Translations under genes and position numbers: made by a program | From: Alphaproteobacteria bacterium | Lineage (GTDB): Bacteria > Pseudomonadota > Alphaproteobacteria > UBA828 | Direction: 5' to 3' | Length of the DNA: 62,130 bases | Assembly (NCBI GenBank): GCA_022820945.1 | Contig: JAJEEP010000139.1 | Location: 1 to 62,130 of the forward strand | The notes under the pieces: model-generated | Databases searched by the model: none | Told to the model about the DNA's origin: nothing | Seen by the model: only the letters and a program-made list of their open reading frames with translations | Shown here: one piece after another, positions 1-8,322 of the stretch | How the letters are laid out: every line of letters begins with the position of its first letter | Numbering within the stretch: position 1 is the stretch's first letter

Positions 1-2
1 AG

Positions 3-116
3 GCCCACAACCGCGACCCCAAACCCTTCCGCTGGACCAAGTCAGCCGACGACATCCTCGCCACCGTCGAGCGCTTCTGCCAACGAACTCTCAACGTCCA
101 TGCCAAAGTTGGATAG
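3..116 (+). mobile_element. IS630-family transposase, C-terminal end (cut by window edge)
   Basis: The open frame runs in from the left edge and ends at a TAG at 114-116. Its last 37 residues carry the motif PFRWTKSADDILATVERFCQ, which is characteristic of the C-terminus of IS630-family DDE transposases (the tail after the catalytic domain). Only this tail lies in the window, so whether the element is intact cannot be judged. The next gene (ending at 176) is convergent and looks undamaged, so the insertion lies between genes. Confidence 0.8.
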
Positions 117-140
117 AAACTTCAGAATCAGGACACTAGC
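117..140. repeat. Probable right terminal end of the IS630 element
   Basis: Directly after the transposase stop the sequence continues through TCAGAATCAGGACACTAG. IS630 elements usually end within a few tens of bases of the transposase stop, often in a similar sequence, and target TA dinucleotides. The left end lies outside the window, so the inverted repeat cannot be confirmed. Confidence 0.4.
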
Positions 141-175
141 CCGGAGCTCTCACCAATGTCACGGCCTGCGCACCG

Positions 176-1036
176 CTACCGGCCGTCCCGCACGTGCTGG
201 TATATCTCGGTGAAGTCGGAGTCCGGGCGGGCGGCCTCCAGACCGTCCCAGATCTCGCGGAGCTGGCCCGCGAGGCGGCCCGGCGCGGCAGCAGCCGCGA
301 CACTCGCCTCGTAGAGCCGGAGGTCCTTGGCCATGAGCTTGGTCGCGAAGCCCGCATCGAAGCCGCCGGTGGCGATGCGGTTGGGGAACTTGTCCTCGGT
401 CGCGGTGTTGCGCCCGGTGGAGACATTGACTGTCTCCAGGATCGTCATCATGTCGAGGCCCTGGGAGACGCCGAAGGCCACCGCCTCGCTGGTCGCCGCC
501 ATCGCCGTCGCCGAGAGGAAGTTGTTGAGCAGCTTCATCGCCATGCCCTGGCCGGCCTGGGTGCCGACCTGGCGGGCGTTCGACGCCATCGGGCGGAGGA
601 AGGGCTCGATCTCGGCGTAGAGGTCGTCGGGCGCGGCCACCATCATGGCGAGCGTGCCGGCCTTCGAGCCCTTGGTACCACCGCTCACCGGCGCATCGGC
701 GTAGCGGATGCCGGCCTCGGCCAGCACGTCGTGAGTCGCGCGGGCGTCCGGCATGCCGGCGGTGGTGCTGTCCACCACGATCTCGACCGCGCGGTCGGCG
801 CAGCCGGCGAACTCGCGCGCGACCTGCAGCACGACCGGCCCGTCGGGGAGGCAGAGGAAGACGATGCGGGCCCTCTGCGCGACCTCCGCCGCGGACCCGG
901 CCGTGGGTGCGCCCGGCGGCACTAGCGCTGCCGTGCCGGCGGCGTCGAAGCACACCACCTCGTGGCCGGCTGCGGCCAGGTTGTGCGCCATCGGGCCGCC
1001 CATGTTGCCGAGGCCGATGAAGCCCAGTGTCGTCAT
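176..1036 (-). CDS. NAD(P)-dependent beta-hydroxyacid dehydrogenase (3-hydroxyisobutyrate dehydrogenase family)
   Basis: A 286-residue cytosolic oxidoreductase that should oxidise a beta-hydroxy acid to the semialdehyde or keto acid. The N-terminal Rossmann motif GFIGLGNMGG is at residues 5-14, the substrate-binding signature DAPVSGGTKGSKAGT at 114-128, and the catalytic lysine of GQGMAMKLLNN at 168. The ATG at 1036 is chosen because the dinucleotide-binding strand must start there. An upstream extension in the same frame reads as antisense noise. Its ATG overlaps the stop of the decarboxylase-like gene (ATGA), so the two are translationally coupled and probably form one catabolic operon with the enolase-superfamily gene. 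The exact substrate is not determined; glyoxylate/tartronate reductase-type activity is an alternative. Confidence 0.88.
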   Translation of the reverse strand: MTTLGFIGLGNMGGPMAHNLAAAGHEVVCFDAAGTAALVPPGAPTAGSAAEVAQRARIVFLCLPDGPVVLQVAREFAGCADRAVEIVVDSTTAGMPDARATHDVLAEAGIRYADAPVSGGTKGSKAGTLAMMVAAPDDLYAEIEPFLRPMASNARQVGTQAGQGMAMKLLNNFLSATAMAATSEAVAFGVSQGLDMMTILETVNVSTGRNTATEDKFPNRIATGGFDAGFATKLMAKDLRLYEASVAAAAAPGRLAGQLREIWDGLEAARPDSDFTEIYQHVRDGR

Positions 1037-1425
1037 CAGCCGGCCTCCGCCTTGCGGTGCTCGTCGACGACGCGGCGCGCGATGCGGAAGCCTTCGACCG
1101 CCGCTGGCGCGCCGCAATAGACGGCAACCTGGATCAACGTCTCCTTGATCTCGTCGACGGTCACGCCATTGGTGAGCGCGCCCTTGAGATGCAGCTCCAG
1201 CTCGTGATTGCGGCCGAGCGCAGACAGCATGCAGATGTTGTTGAGGCTGCGCTGCTTGCGGCTTAGCCCCGGCCGGCCCCACACAGCGCCCCAGCAGTAC
1301 TCGGTCAGGATCTCCTGGAATTCCTCGTTGAAATCGTCGGCACTGCCAATGGCGCGGTCCACGTACTCCGAGCCCAGCACCTGGCGCCGGATTTGCAGGC
1401 CTTTCTCGTACATCTCGTTGGGCAT
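1036..1425 (-). CDS. Carboxymuconolactone decarboxylase family protein
   Basis: A 129-residue all-helical protein of the CMD/AhpD-like family. The C-terminal half has the expected layout, NNICMLSALGRNHELELHL (about 66-84), followed by a conserved VYCGAPAA (about 105-112). Length and sequence fit gamma-carboxymuconolactone decarboxylase (PcaC-like), which acts in protocatechuate breakdown, but no other beta-ketoadipate gene is nearby, so the true substrate may differ. The single AhpD-type CxxC is absent, which argues against a peroxidase partner role. It sits second in a three-gene minus-strand operon, overlapping the dehydrogenase gene by four bases and lying 107 bases after the enolase-superfamily gene. 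Confidence 0.85.
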   Translation of the reverse strand: MPNEMYEKGLQIRRQVLGSEYVDRAIGSADDFNEEFQEILTEYCWGAVWGRPGLSRKQRSLNNICMLSALGRNHELELHLKGALTNGVTVDEIKETLIQVAVYCGAPAAVEGFRIARRVVDEHRKAEAG

Positions 1426-1532
1426 GGCGGCGTCTCTCTCCCGAATAGTGGTTAGGGCCGCTCCCGGCGCGGCCAGCCGCGCATCATAGCCGCCCGGCCG
1501 GCGAATCCCAGAAGACGGCGATGTCGCGCGGA

Positions 1533-2699
1533 TTAATCGACGGTGTGCGCTGCGAGAAATTCTTCGTCGATGGTGACGCCGAGGCCGGGGCGGTCGGGGA
1601 TGGCGATCATGCCGTCGACTACCTCGAAGCTCTCCTCGGCGAGATCGTGGAGCAGCGGATTGGCGCCGAGGGAGTACTCGGCGATGACCGCCGCTGGCGA
1701 CGCGGCCATGACCTGGAGCCCTGCGGCGAAGTTGAGCGCGCCGCCCCAGAGGTGGGGCGCGAGCTTGATGCCGTGGCTCTCGGCCAGCGCTGCGATGCGC
1801 ATGGCCTCGGTGATGCCGCCTGCGATGGCGAGGTCGGGCTGGAAGTAGTCCACGGCATCGTGCTCCAGCAGGTCGCGGAAGTCGAAGCGGGTGAACTCGC
1901 TCTCGCCGGCCGCGATGGGGATGTCGCTCGCGTCCCGCACGGTGGCCGTGCCGGCCCTGTCGTCGACATTCACCGGCTCCTCGAACCAGGCGAGGCCGCA
2001 GCCTTCGACCAGCCGCACGAAGCGGAGCGCCTCCTTGACCGAGAACGTGCCGTGCGCATCCACCATGATCTGGATGTCGCAGCCCAGATGGGCACGCGCG
2101 GCCCGGACCCGGCGCACCGAGGTGATCACGTCACCGTCGCCGGCGCCAACGCGCATCTTCACCGCGCCGAAGCCGCCGCGCGCGATGTAGCCTTCGAGCT
2201 GTGCGCCGATGGCCTCGGCCGGCGCCCAGCCGCCGGAGGCGTAGGCCGGCATGGCATCCCGGCACTTGCCGCCGAGCAACTGCCACACGGGCACCCCGAG
2301 GGAACGGCCCAAGATGTCCCAACAGGCCATGTCGATGGCGCCGATGGCGCTGATCCGGCTGCCGCGGCGGTCCAGCACGGGGAAGGCCTGACCGCGAGTC
2401 AGTGCGAAGTGGCTGCGGCCGCCGTCGTAGCCAATCTCCCACAGCCGGCGCGGATTGCGCGGGTCCTCGCCGACCAGCGTGGGGCCCAGGTCGCGGTTGA
2501 TGAGCGCAGCCAGCGCCGCGTTGTTGCCCATGCTGCCGACCGAGGCCTTCGCCTCGCCCCAGCCGACGAGGCCGCATTCGGTCTCGACCCGCACGATGGT
2601 GGCATCGAAGAAGTCGGCGACGCCGAGGTCGCTCTTGTGTTGCTGTGCCTTGGGGATCGGCACATGCGCCCAACTTGCCGTGATGCTCCTGATCTTCAT
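1533..2699 (-). CDS. Mandelate racemase/muconate lactonizing enzyme family protein (acid-sugar dehydratase or racemase)
   Basis: A 388-residue enolase-superfamily protein. It has an N-terminal capping domain, then a TIM barrel with a second-strand KMR base motif (AVKMRVG), metal ligands in VDAHGTFS, WFEEPV and AAGESEFT, and a QPD...APH dyad with Asp and His 27 residues apart. That spacing and the terminal histidine place it in the mandelate-racemase subgroup, which abstracts the alpha-proton of a carboxylate (racemase or sugar-acid dehydratase). It is the promoter-proximal gene of the operon with the decarboxylase-like and hydroxyacid-dehydrogenase genes, suggesting dehydration of a sugar acid followed by oxidation or decarboxylation. 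The substrate is not deducible by reading. Confidence 0.88.
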   Translation of the reverse strand: MKIRSITASWAHVPIPKAQQHKSDLGVADFFDATIVRVETECGLVGWGEAKASVGSMGNNAALAALINRDLGPTLVGEDPRNPRRLWEIGYDGGRSHFALTRGQAFPVLDRRGSRISAIGAIDMACWDILGRSLGVPVWQLLGGKCRDAMPAYASGGWAPAEAIGAQLEGYIARGGFGAVKMRVGAGDGDVITSVRRVRAARAHLGCDIQIMVDAHGTFSVKEALRFVRLVEGCGLAWFEEPVNVDDRAGTATVRDASDIPIAAGESEFTRFDFRDLLEHDAVDYFQPDLAIAGGITEAMRIAALAESHGIKLAPHLWGGALNFAAGLQVMAASPAAVIAEYSLGANPLLHDLAEESFEVVDGMIAIPDRPGLGVTIDEEFLAAHTVD

Positions 2700-2724
2700 C
2701 GGCTTGCTGTTCCTCGACAGGCGG

Positions 2725-3111
2725 TCACTCGGCGCGAGGGACTTGCGGGCGTTGCAAGTGGGCGGAAAAGATCTCGTTTATTCGCTGGCGCAGCGCCTCG
2801 TCCTCCCGCGCAGCTTCGTAGATGGCGTAGTACTCGTCCTCGTCGATGCCTTCCGCCTCTTCGATGGCGCGCGCGAGGTCGGCCTGTGCCTCTTCGATCA
2901 GGGCCTCGCGCTCGTCCTCGTCGGCCGTGCTCTCGATGAGAGGCCGCCAGGCCTCGATTCGTCTGCTGACCTCGAAGGCGGCGGAGGCGAAGGCTTCCAG
3001 CATGGCGTCGCTGTATTCGTCCGCAGCTGCGCGCGGACCCTGCGCCAGCGTTGCCGCAGCGAACACAATCGCGAACAACAGGGCGGCGAAAGTTGGCAAG
3101 CGGCGCTTCAT
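2725..3111 (-). CDS. Secreted DUF4168-like protein
   Basis: A 128-residue small exported protein. The start at 3111 is chosen because it opens a clear signal peptide (MKRRLPTFAALLFAIVF, cleavage near ALAQGPRAAA). The mature part is acidic and helical, with the pattern FASAAFEVSRRIE and DEYYAIYEAAREDEALRQRI typical of DUF4168 proteins. Their function is unknown; some are found in envelope-stress or biofilm contexts. It stands alone between the enolase-superfamily gene and the spondin-domain gene, on the same strand as both. Confidence 0.7.
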   Translation of the reverse strand: MKRRLPTFAALLFAIVFAAATLAQGPRAAADEYSDAMLEAFASAAFEVSRRIEAWRPLIESTADEDEREALIEEAQADLARAIEEAEGIDEDEYYAIYEAAREDEALRQRINEIFSAHLQRPQVPRAE

Positions 3112-3184
3112 GGTGCGCCTGCGCGCCAGATGGGCGCCGGTTGCGCCGCTATGCCGGACTGCCGCTACGGGGGTTCCGGTCACC

Positions 3185-3967
3185 CTATTCGGCCGAGTGG
3201 AGAGTGAAGGTCAGCGTCGCCATCGGCGCATCCGAGAACATGCTTGCACCCCGGAGGCTGGTGATGGTGCCCTGCGGCACGGTGGCCGCGTTGTCAAACG
3301 AGAACTCCTCCCCCTCCTCGGTCCCGGCATCGTACGGGTGGAGGTCCACCGTCAGCGCCTCGACCCAGCCGCCCTCGGCATCGAGCAGGGAGAGGCCGAA
3401 GACGCCGACGAACCAATCCGGGCTCGGGGCGATCATCGAGAGCAGCGTGATGCGGGGATGGTCGGCAGTGAGCACGACGGACTCGAATGTCGAGGGCTCC
3501 GTTGCGCCGGAGCCCGACTCCTTGCGCAGCACGCTGAGCGCATTGGCCCCGACTGCTTCGATTTCCTTCGTCAAGGTGGCGGTGCGTCCGCGCTCCGCCA
3601 TGGACTCGATGCCCGGCGTGGCGACGCCGCCGGCCTCCAGGAACGCCGCGTCGGCATTGTGGACGCCGCCGATCAGCGGCGAGAAGTGCGCGCCATCGGG
3701 AATCCCCCCGGGCGTGGCAGCCGCGGTCCACATTCCCGTGTACGTCACAGTGTAGGTCGCCGAGGCGCCGGCGTCGGAGTCGCCCGCCTGCGGGTCGGAC
3801 GAGACGTCGTCCGAAGCATCGCCGTAAGCCGCGCACCCCAGCCCGAGGGTGCCCACGAGAAGGACGGCAAAGACCGCAGCGAGGCATCGCACGCCTGCGC
3901 GCGTGGGTGCGCGACACACGCGCACTCGAAGAGCGCGATTCGGCTTGGGAATAGCGGAACTGGTCAT
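3185..3967 (-). CDS. Spondin-domain lipoprotein or secreted protein
   Basis: About 260 residues. A basic N-terminus is followed by a hydrophobic stretch ending in LGLGC, a plausible lipobox at about residues 37-41. A single Spond_N-type domain follows: YTVTYTGMWT at its start, then FSPLIGGVHNADAAFLEAGG, SMAERG and PSPDWFVGVFGLSLLD, the hallmarks of bacterial spondin-domain proteins. These are extracellular beta-sandwich domains of unknown bacterial role, possibly matrix or ligand binding. The start at 3967 follows a GGGAG-like ribosome site; an ATG further upstream would add a low-complexity leader. It is separate from the flanking operons. Confidence 0.82.
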   Translation of the reverse strand: MTSSAIPKPNRALRVRVCRAPTRAGVRCLAAVFAVLLVGTLGLGCAAYGDASDDVSSDPQAGDSDAGASATYTVTYTGMWTAAATPGGIPDGAHFSPLIGGVHNADAAFLEAGGVATPGIESMAERGRTATLTKEIEAVGANALSVLRKESGSGATEPSTFESVVLTADHPRITLLSMIAPSPDWFVGVFGLSLLDAEGGWVEALTVDLHPYDAGTEEGEEFSFDNAATVPQGTITSLRGASMFSDAPMATLTFTLHSAE

Positions 3968-4156
3968 GTTCTTTCGTCTCCCCGAAGGCGCGTCGTCCAC
4001 GCCCTGCCGACATGCCCCATCCGCCAAGGCCGGGCTACATTCATTCGATTGCGGCACCCCACCAAGCGGTCCGACACTGCCCGGCCGTGGGCACATCGTC
4101 CAATGTTGAATTCTCATGCCTGATATAACCAATCCTTATGCTCGGACCGTTTTGGC

Positions 4157-5161
4157 TTAAGTGACCTGGAAGCCGTGGGCGAAGGGGTCTGTCTCGTCGA
4201 CAAAGATGGTGTTGAGCCCGGTGACGCGCGCCCAGCCTTCGACGCTCGGCACGATCGCGTCATGATTGCCTACTTTCGTCGCGCTCTCGACCCGGCAGCG
4301 GAACAGGCTGCCGATGATGCTCTCGTGCACGAAGTCGTCGCCGGATGCGAGCTTGCCTGTGGCCGCCCATTGCGCCATGCGCGCAGAGCTGCCGGTGCCG
4401 CAGGGTGAGCGGTCGAGCGCGCCCGAGCCGTAGAAGACGGCGTTCCGCCCGTGGGCGCTCGGGTCCTGTGGAGCGCCGGTCCACATCACGTGGCTGACGC
4501 CTGCGATGGACGCATCGTCCGGATGGACGCACTCCACCGCCCGGTTGCAGGCCTCGCGCAGGCCGGGGCTCATCGCCAGCAGTTCGGCTGCCGAGAATTC
4601 TTCCATTCCAGCATAGCCCGGCTGCGGATCGACAATCGCGTAGAAGTTGCCGCCATAGGCGATGTCCACCGTGAGCGGGCCGAGGCCAGGGCACTCCACG
4701 GCAACACCGGTCTCAGCCAGGAAGCTCGGCACGTTGGTGATGCGCACGGCCTCGACACGCGTTCCGTTCTGCCGGTAGCGCGCCTCGACGCGGCCTGCCG
4801 GCGTGTCCAGCACCAACGTGCCCGCGTTACGCGGCGTGACGAGGCCGTGCTCCAGCGCGATGGTCACGGTCCCGATGGTGCCGTGACCGCACATCGGCAG
4901 GCACCCGCTGGTTTCGACGAAGAGCAGCGCGACATCGGCGTCGGGCGAGAGCGCCGGATAGAGCACGGCGCCCGACATCAGGTCGTGGCCGCGGGGCTCG
5001 AACATGAGCGCCCGGCGGATCCAGTCGTACTCGCTGAGGAAGTGCTGGCGCCGCTCGCTCATTGTGGCGCCTTCGAGCGCAGGCCCGCCCCCCGCCACCA
5101 CACGCACGGGATTGCCGCAGGTGTGACCGTCGATGCAGAAGAAGGTGTGGCGCGCGCTCAT
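4157..5161 (-). CDS. Proline racemase family protein (4-hydroxyproline 2-epimerase-like)
   Basis: A 334-residue cofactor-independent epimerase. Both catalytic cysteines are present: MCGHGTIG (about residue 91) and DRSPCGTGSSARMAQ (about residue 252). This fits a racemase/epimerase; trans-3-hydroxyproline dehydratases of the family lack the first cysteine. The likely reaction is epimerisation of trans-4-hydroxy-L-proline at C2. The ATG at 5161 overlaps the stop of the upstream Gfo/Idh gene (ATGA), giving a coupled pair. No other hydroxyproline catabolic gene (D-hydroxyproline dehydrogenase, HPC deaminase) is in the window, so the assignment rests on the protein alone. Confidence 0.86.
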   Translation of the reverse strand: MSARHTFFCIDGHTCGNPVRVVAGGGPALEGATMSERRQHFLSEYDWIRRALMFEPRGHDLMSGAVLYPALSPDADVALLFVETSGCLPMCGHGTIGTVTIALEHGLVTPRNAGTLVLDTPAGRVEARYRQNGTRVEAVRITNVPSFLAETGVAVECPGLGPLTVDIAYGGNFYAIVDPQPGYAGMEEFSAAELLAMSPGLREACNRAVECVHPDDASIAGVSHVMWTGAPQDPSAHGRNAVFYGSGALDRSPCGTGSSARMAQWAATGKLASGDDFVHESIIGSLFRCRVESATKVGNHDAIVPSVEGWARVTGLNTIFVDETDPFAHGFQVT

Positions 5162-6150
5162 GCCTCGCCCCTGCCGGCGACCTCCACCCACTGGCCGGTG
5201 GCCGCGGCCTCGACCAGCGCTTCCATCACGGCGATGCCGTGCACGGCCTCCTCGGTCGTCACCGTGTACTCGACCTCGCCGGCGCAGGTAGCGGCGAACT
5301 CGTCGAGCTCCAGCCTGAGCGTGTCGTTGGGCTCGATCGGCTCCTCCCGCCTGACCCCATCCGCCGACTGGAGGATGAGCTGACTGTTGTCGATCTGGGC
5401 GAACGCGTTGCCGCCGGTGCCGTAGACGTTGATGTAGGAGGTGTGGGGACAGGCAAACATCGTGCCGAGATAGCCCGACGCACCGGATTCGAACGCAAAC
5501 AGCACCGAGGTCGTGTCGTCGATGTCGACAGGCACCGCGCGCCGGTAGGCCTGCGCCGCCACCCGCGCGATGGGCCCCAGCAAATAGACGAGGGCATCGA
5601 TCATATGGATGCCGAGCCCGGTGATCGACCCGGCCGGGCTTTCCAGACGGTTGGAGCGCCAGAGCTCGGGCGGGTAGCTGAGCGCGCTCGGAACCGAGAA
5701 GTTCGCCTCGGCGTGGAGGATCGTGCCGAAGTCACCGCCCTCCACCCTGCGCTTGAGCTCGCGGGTCGCGCTGTGCCAGCGCCGGTTCTGCCCGATCGCG
5801 AGCACCACGCCTGCCTCGGCACAGGCACCCACGGCAGCCTGCGCGCTCGCGCGAGTTAGCGTAAACGGCTTCTCGCAGAAGACGTGCTTGCCGGCCGCTG
5901 CCGCCGCGATCACCTGCTCCGCATGGGTCGAGTGCGGCGTGGTCAGGATAACCGCGTCGACGCTATCGTCGGCGAGCACCGCTTCATAGGACTCGTGCTG
6001 GTCCGTGCCGTACTTCTCGGCGAAGGCCGCGCGTTTTTCTTCCGACCGGGTGAAGCAGGTCACGATGCGAATTGCATCCGACTTGCCCTGTGCAGCGTCC
6101 GCAAGCTCGTCGGACCACCAGCCCATTCCGATTGAGGCAGCGCGCAGCAT
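5158..6150 (-). CDS. Gfo/Idh/MocA family oxidoreductase
   Basis: A 330-residue NAD(P)-dependent sugar- or polyol-type dehydrogenase. The N-terminal Rossmann domain starts AASIGMGWWSDEL, with the usual GxGxxG degenerate. It is followed by the family motifs VDAVILTTPHSTHAEQ, GKHVFCEKPFTLT (about 90-102) and GQNRRW. The C-terminal alpha/beta domain begins near LHAEANFS, and GLGIHMIDALVYLLG matches the conserved His-containing helix. It precedes and overlaps the epimerase gene and is divergent from nagA, with about 93 bases between the starts. Substrate unknown. Confidence 0.87.
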   Translation of the reverse strand: MLRAASIGMGWWSDELADAAQGKSDAIRIVTCFTRSEEKRAAFAEKYGTDQHESYEAVLADDSVDAVILTTPHSTHAEQVIAAAAAGKHVFCEKPFTLTRASAQAAVGACAEAGVVLAIGQNRRWHSATRELKRRVEGGDFGTILHAEANFSVPSALSYPPELWRSNRLESPAGSITGLGIHMIDALVYLLGPIARVAAQAYRRAVPVDIDDTTSVLFAFESGASGYLGTMFACPHTSYINVYGTGGNAFAQIDNSQLILQSADGVRREEPIEPNDTLRLELDEFAATCAGEVEYTVTTEEAVHGIAVMEALVEAAATGQWVEVAGRGEA

Positions 6151-6243
6151 GGCTTACACCCGGTTCCGTGACATTTGCACCGACACTAGCATTCCGCTTC
6201 GCACCGGCGAACCCGTTTCCCGGCAGAGGCTGCTAGAGAGCCG

Positions 6244-7398
6244 ATGGAAGTCCTGACCGGCGCCCGGCTGCACACGCCGGACGGGATTCTCTCCGGCCGC
6301 GCCCTGCTGCTGGAGACCGGCACCATCCGCGACATCGTGCCGGAGGACGCGATCCCCGCCGGAGCTCGTACCACGCGGCTTGCAGGCGGCACGCTCGCCG
6401 CCGGATTCATCGACCTCCAGGTCAACGGCGGCGGCGGTGTGATGTTCAACGACGCGCCGACGGCGGCGACCATCGCGGCGATCGGCCGCGCCCATCGCGC
6501 CTTCGGCACCACGGGCTTCCTGCCGACCTTCATCTCCGGGCCGCGCGCCGACATGGTGCGGGCGGTCGAGGCGGTGCGGGAGGCGCTCGATCAGGCGATA
6601 CCGGGGGTCCTCGGCATCCATTTCGAGGGGCCCCACATCAACCTAGCGCGGCGAGGGGCCCATGACGCGAACGAGATCGCAGCGCTGGGCGACGATGACA
6701 TCGACCTGCTTGCCTCGCTCGGCGCGGGCTGCACCCTCGTTACGCTTGCGCCGGAGTGCGTGGAGCAAGACAGCGTCGCAAGGCTCGTGGCTCGTGGCGT
6801 CATCGTCTCCGCCGGCCACACCGAAGCCAAGACCGATACCTGCGACAGTGCAGCGGCGCAGGGGCTGACCGGCGTGACCCACCTGTTCAATGCCATGGGC
6901 CCACTCGGCCACCGGAAGCTGGGAGCCGCCGGCGTGGCGCTCACCCGCGACCATCTCGCCTGCAGCATCATCGCCGACGGCGCCCACGTGCACTGGGACG
7001 TGCTGCGGCTTGCCTGGCGTGCGAAGCCTACGGGCAAGCTCTTCCTGGTAACCGATGCGATGGCGCCTGTGGGCGCGCCCACCCTCCAGGAGTTCGGCCT
7101 GGGCGACGAGCGCGTGCGTGTGGTGGACGGCTGCCTGCGCACAGACGACGGCCGGCTCGCCGGCTCGCTGCTCGACATGGGGCAGGCAGTGAGGAACTGC
7201 GTCGCCCACGCGGGCATCCCGCTTGAAGAAGCGCTCGCCATGGCCGCCGCCTATCCAGCGGATTTCCTTGGCCTGACGGAAAGCCGGGGACGGCTCGCGC
7301 CGGGGCTCCGCGCCGATCTGGTCTGGCTCGACGACGACCTCCACGTCCGCGCCACCTGGATCGACGGGAAGCGCAGCGATCCGGCGGAGGCAGGGTAG
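6244..7398 (+). CDS. nagA: N-acetylglucosamine-6-phosphate deacetylase
   Basis: A 384-residue amidohydrolase that removes acetate from GlcNAc-6-phosphate. Recognisable sites are the strand AAGFIDLQVNGGGG (about 58-71), the metal Glu/His region HFEGPHINLARRGAH, the metal histidines in VSAGHTEAKTD and THLFNAMGPLGHR, and the catalytic Asp in LVTDAMAPVGAP. It uses the ATG at 6244 and is followed six bases later by nagK, so the two form an operon that activates and deacetylates N-acetylglucosamine. No deaminase (nagB) or transporter is adjacent. Confidence 0.93.
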   Translation: MEVLTGARLHTPDGILSGRALLLETGTIRDIVPEDAIPAGARTTRLAGGTLAAGFIDLQVNGGGGVMFNDAPTAATIAAIGRAHRAFGTTGFLPTFISGPRADMVRAVEAVREALDQAIPGVLGIHFEGPHINLARRGAHDANEIAALGDDDIDLLASLGAGCTLVTLAPECVEQDSVARLVARGVIVSAGHTEAKTDTCDSAAAQGLTGVTHLFNAMGPLGHRKLGAAGVALTRDHLACSIIADGAHVHWDVLRLAWRAKPTGKLFLVTDAMAPVGAPTLQEFGLGDERVRVVDGCLRTDDGRLAGSLLDMGQAVRNCVAHAGIPLEEALAMAAAYPADFLGLTESRGRLAPGLRADLVWLDDDLHVRATWIDGKRSDPAEAG

Positions 7399-7404
7399 GA
7401 CGCG

Positions 7405-8322
7405 ATGCACATCGGCTTCGACATCGGCGGCACCAAGCTCGCCGTCATCGGCCTGGACGACGGCGGGCAGGAGCGCGCGCGATTGCGCCGGCCGGTGCCG
7501 GAGAGCTTCGGGGGCGTAGTCGACGCGGTGGCCGAGATGGTGACGGAGCTCGCGAGCGCCGGCGTGCGTGCGCGCAGCGTGGGCGTGAGCCTGCCCGGCG
7601 TCATCACGCGGGACGGCGAGATCAGCATGATCGTCAACCTGCCCTGGCTCGAAGGGCGGCCGCTGCGCCAGGCTCTGGAGGCCCGGCTTGGCTGCCCGGT
7701 AGCGCTCGCCAACGACGCCAACTGCTTCGCTCTCTCCGAAGCCACCGACGGCGCCGCCGCAGGGGCCGAGGTGGTGTTCGGAGTCATCCTCGGCACCGGC
7801 GTGGGTGGCGGGCTGGTGGTACGGGGCGAGGCCCTGGTGGGCGCCAACGCCACCGCCGGCGAGTGGGGCCACAACCCGTGGCCCACGCCGGGCGGCGCCG
7901 GCGTGCCCTGTGCCTGCGGCCGCTTCGCCGAGGGCTGCGTCGAGACCTGGCTCAACGGCGCAGCGCTCGCGCGCGACTACGCCGCGCTCGGCGGCGGCGA
8001 GGCTACGGCCGAAGAGATCGGCGCGCGGGCGGCGGCGGGAGAGGCAGAGGCGGCGGATACGGTGGCCCGCTATGCCGGGCGACTGGCCCAGGCGCTCGCT
8101 GCGGTCATCAACGTGGTCGACCCCGATGTGATCGTGCTCGGCGGAGGCCTTTCCGAGATCGACGCCCTCTATCACCTGGTGCCTGTCGCCTGGGGCACGC
8201 ACGCGAGCGTGGCCCGGCCTGCGACCCGGCTCGTCCGCGCTCGCTTCGGGCCGGAGAGCGGCCTGCGCGGCGCGGCGTGGCTCACGCCAAGCGTCGTCAG
8301 TGCAGTTGAGGGGCCTTCATGA
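7405..8322 (+). CDS. nagK: ROK-family N-acetylglucosamine kinase
   Basis: A 305-residue ROK sugar kinase. The phosphate-binding DIGGTKLAVIGL is at residues 5-16, the catalytic Asp in ALANDANCFALSE (about 105), and the zinc-binding ROK signature CACGRFAEGCVETW follows GEWGHNPW. Presence just behind nagA supports N-acetylglucosamine as substrate (ATP-dependent 6-phosphorylation); glucokinase or N-acetylmannosamine kinase is possible. Its last 26 bases overlap, tail to tail, the end of the HtrA-like gene on the other strand. Confidence 0.88.
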   Translation: MHIGFDIGGTKLAVIGLDDGGQERARLRRPVPESFGGVVDAVAEMVTELASAGVRARSVGVSLPGVITRDGEISMIVNLPWLEGRPLRQALEARLGCPVALANDANCFALSEATDGAAAGAEVVFGVILGTGVGGGLVVRGEALVGANATAGEWGHNPWPTPGGAGVPCACGRFAEGCVETWLNGAALARDYAALGGGEATAEEIGARAAAGEAEAADTVARYAGRLAQALAAVINVVDPDVIVLGGGLSEIDALYHLVPVAWGTHASVARPATRLVRARFGPESGLRGAAWLTPSVVSAVEGPS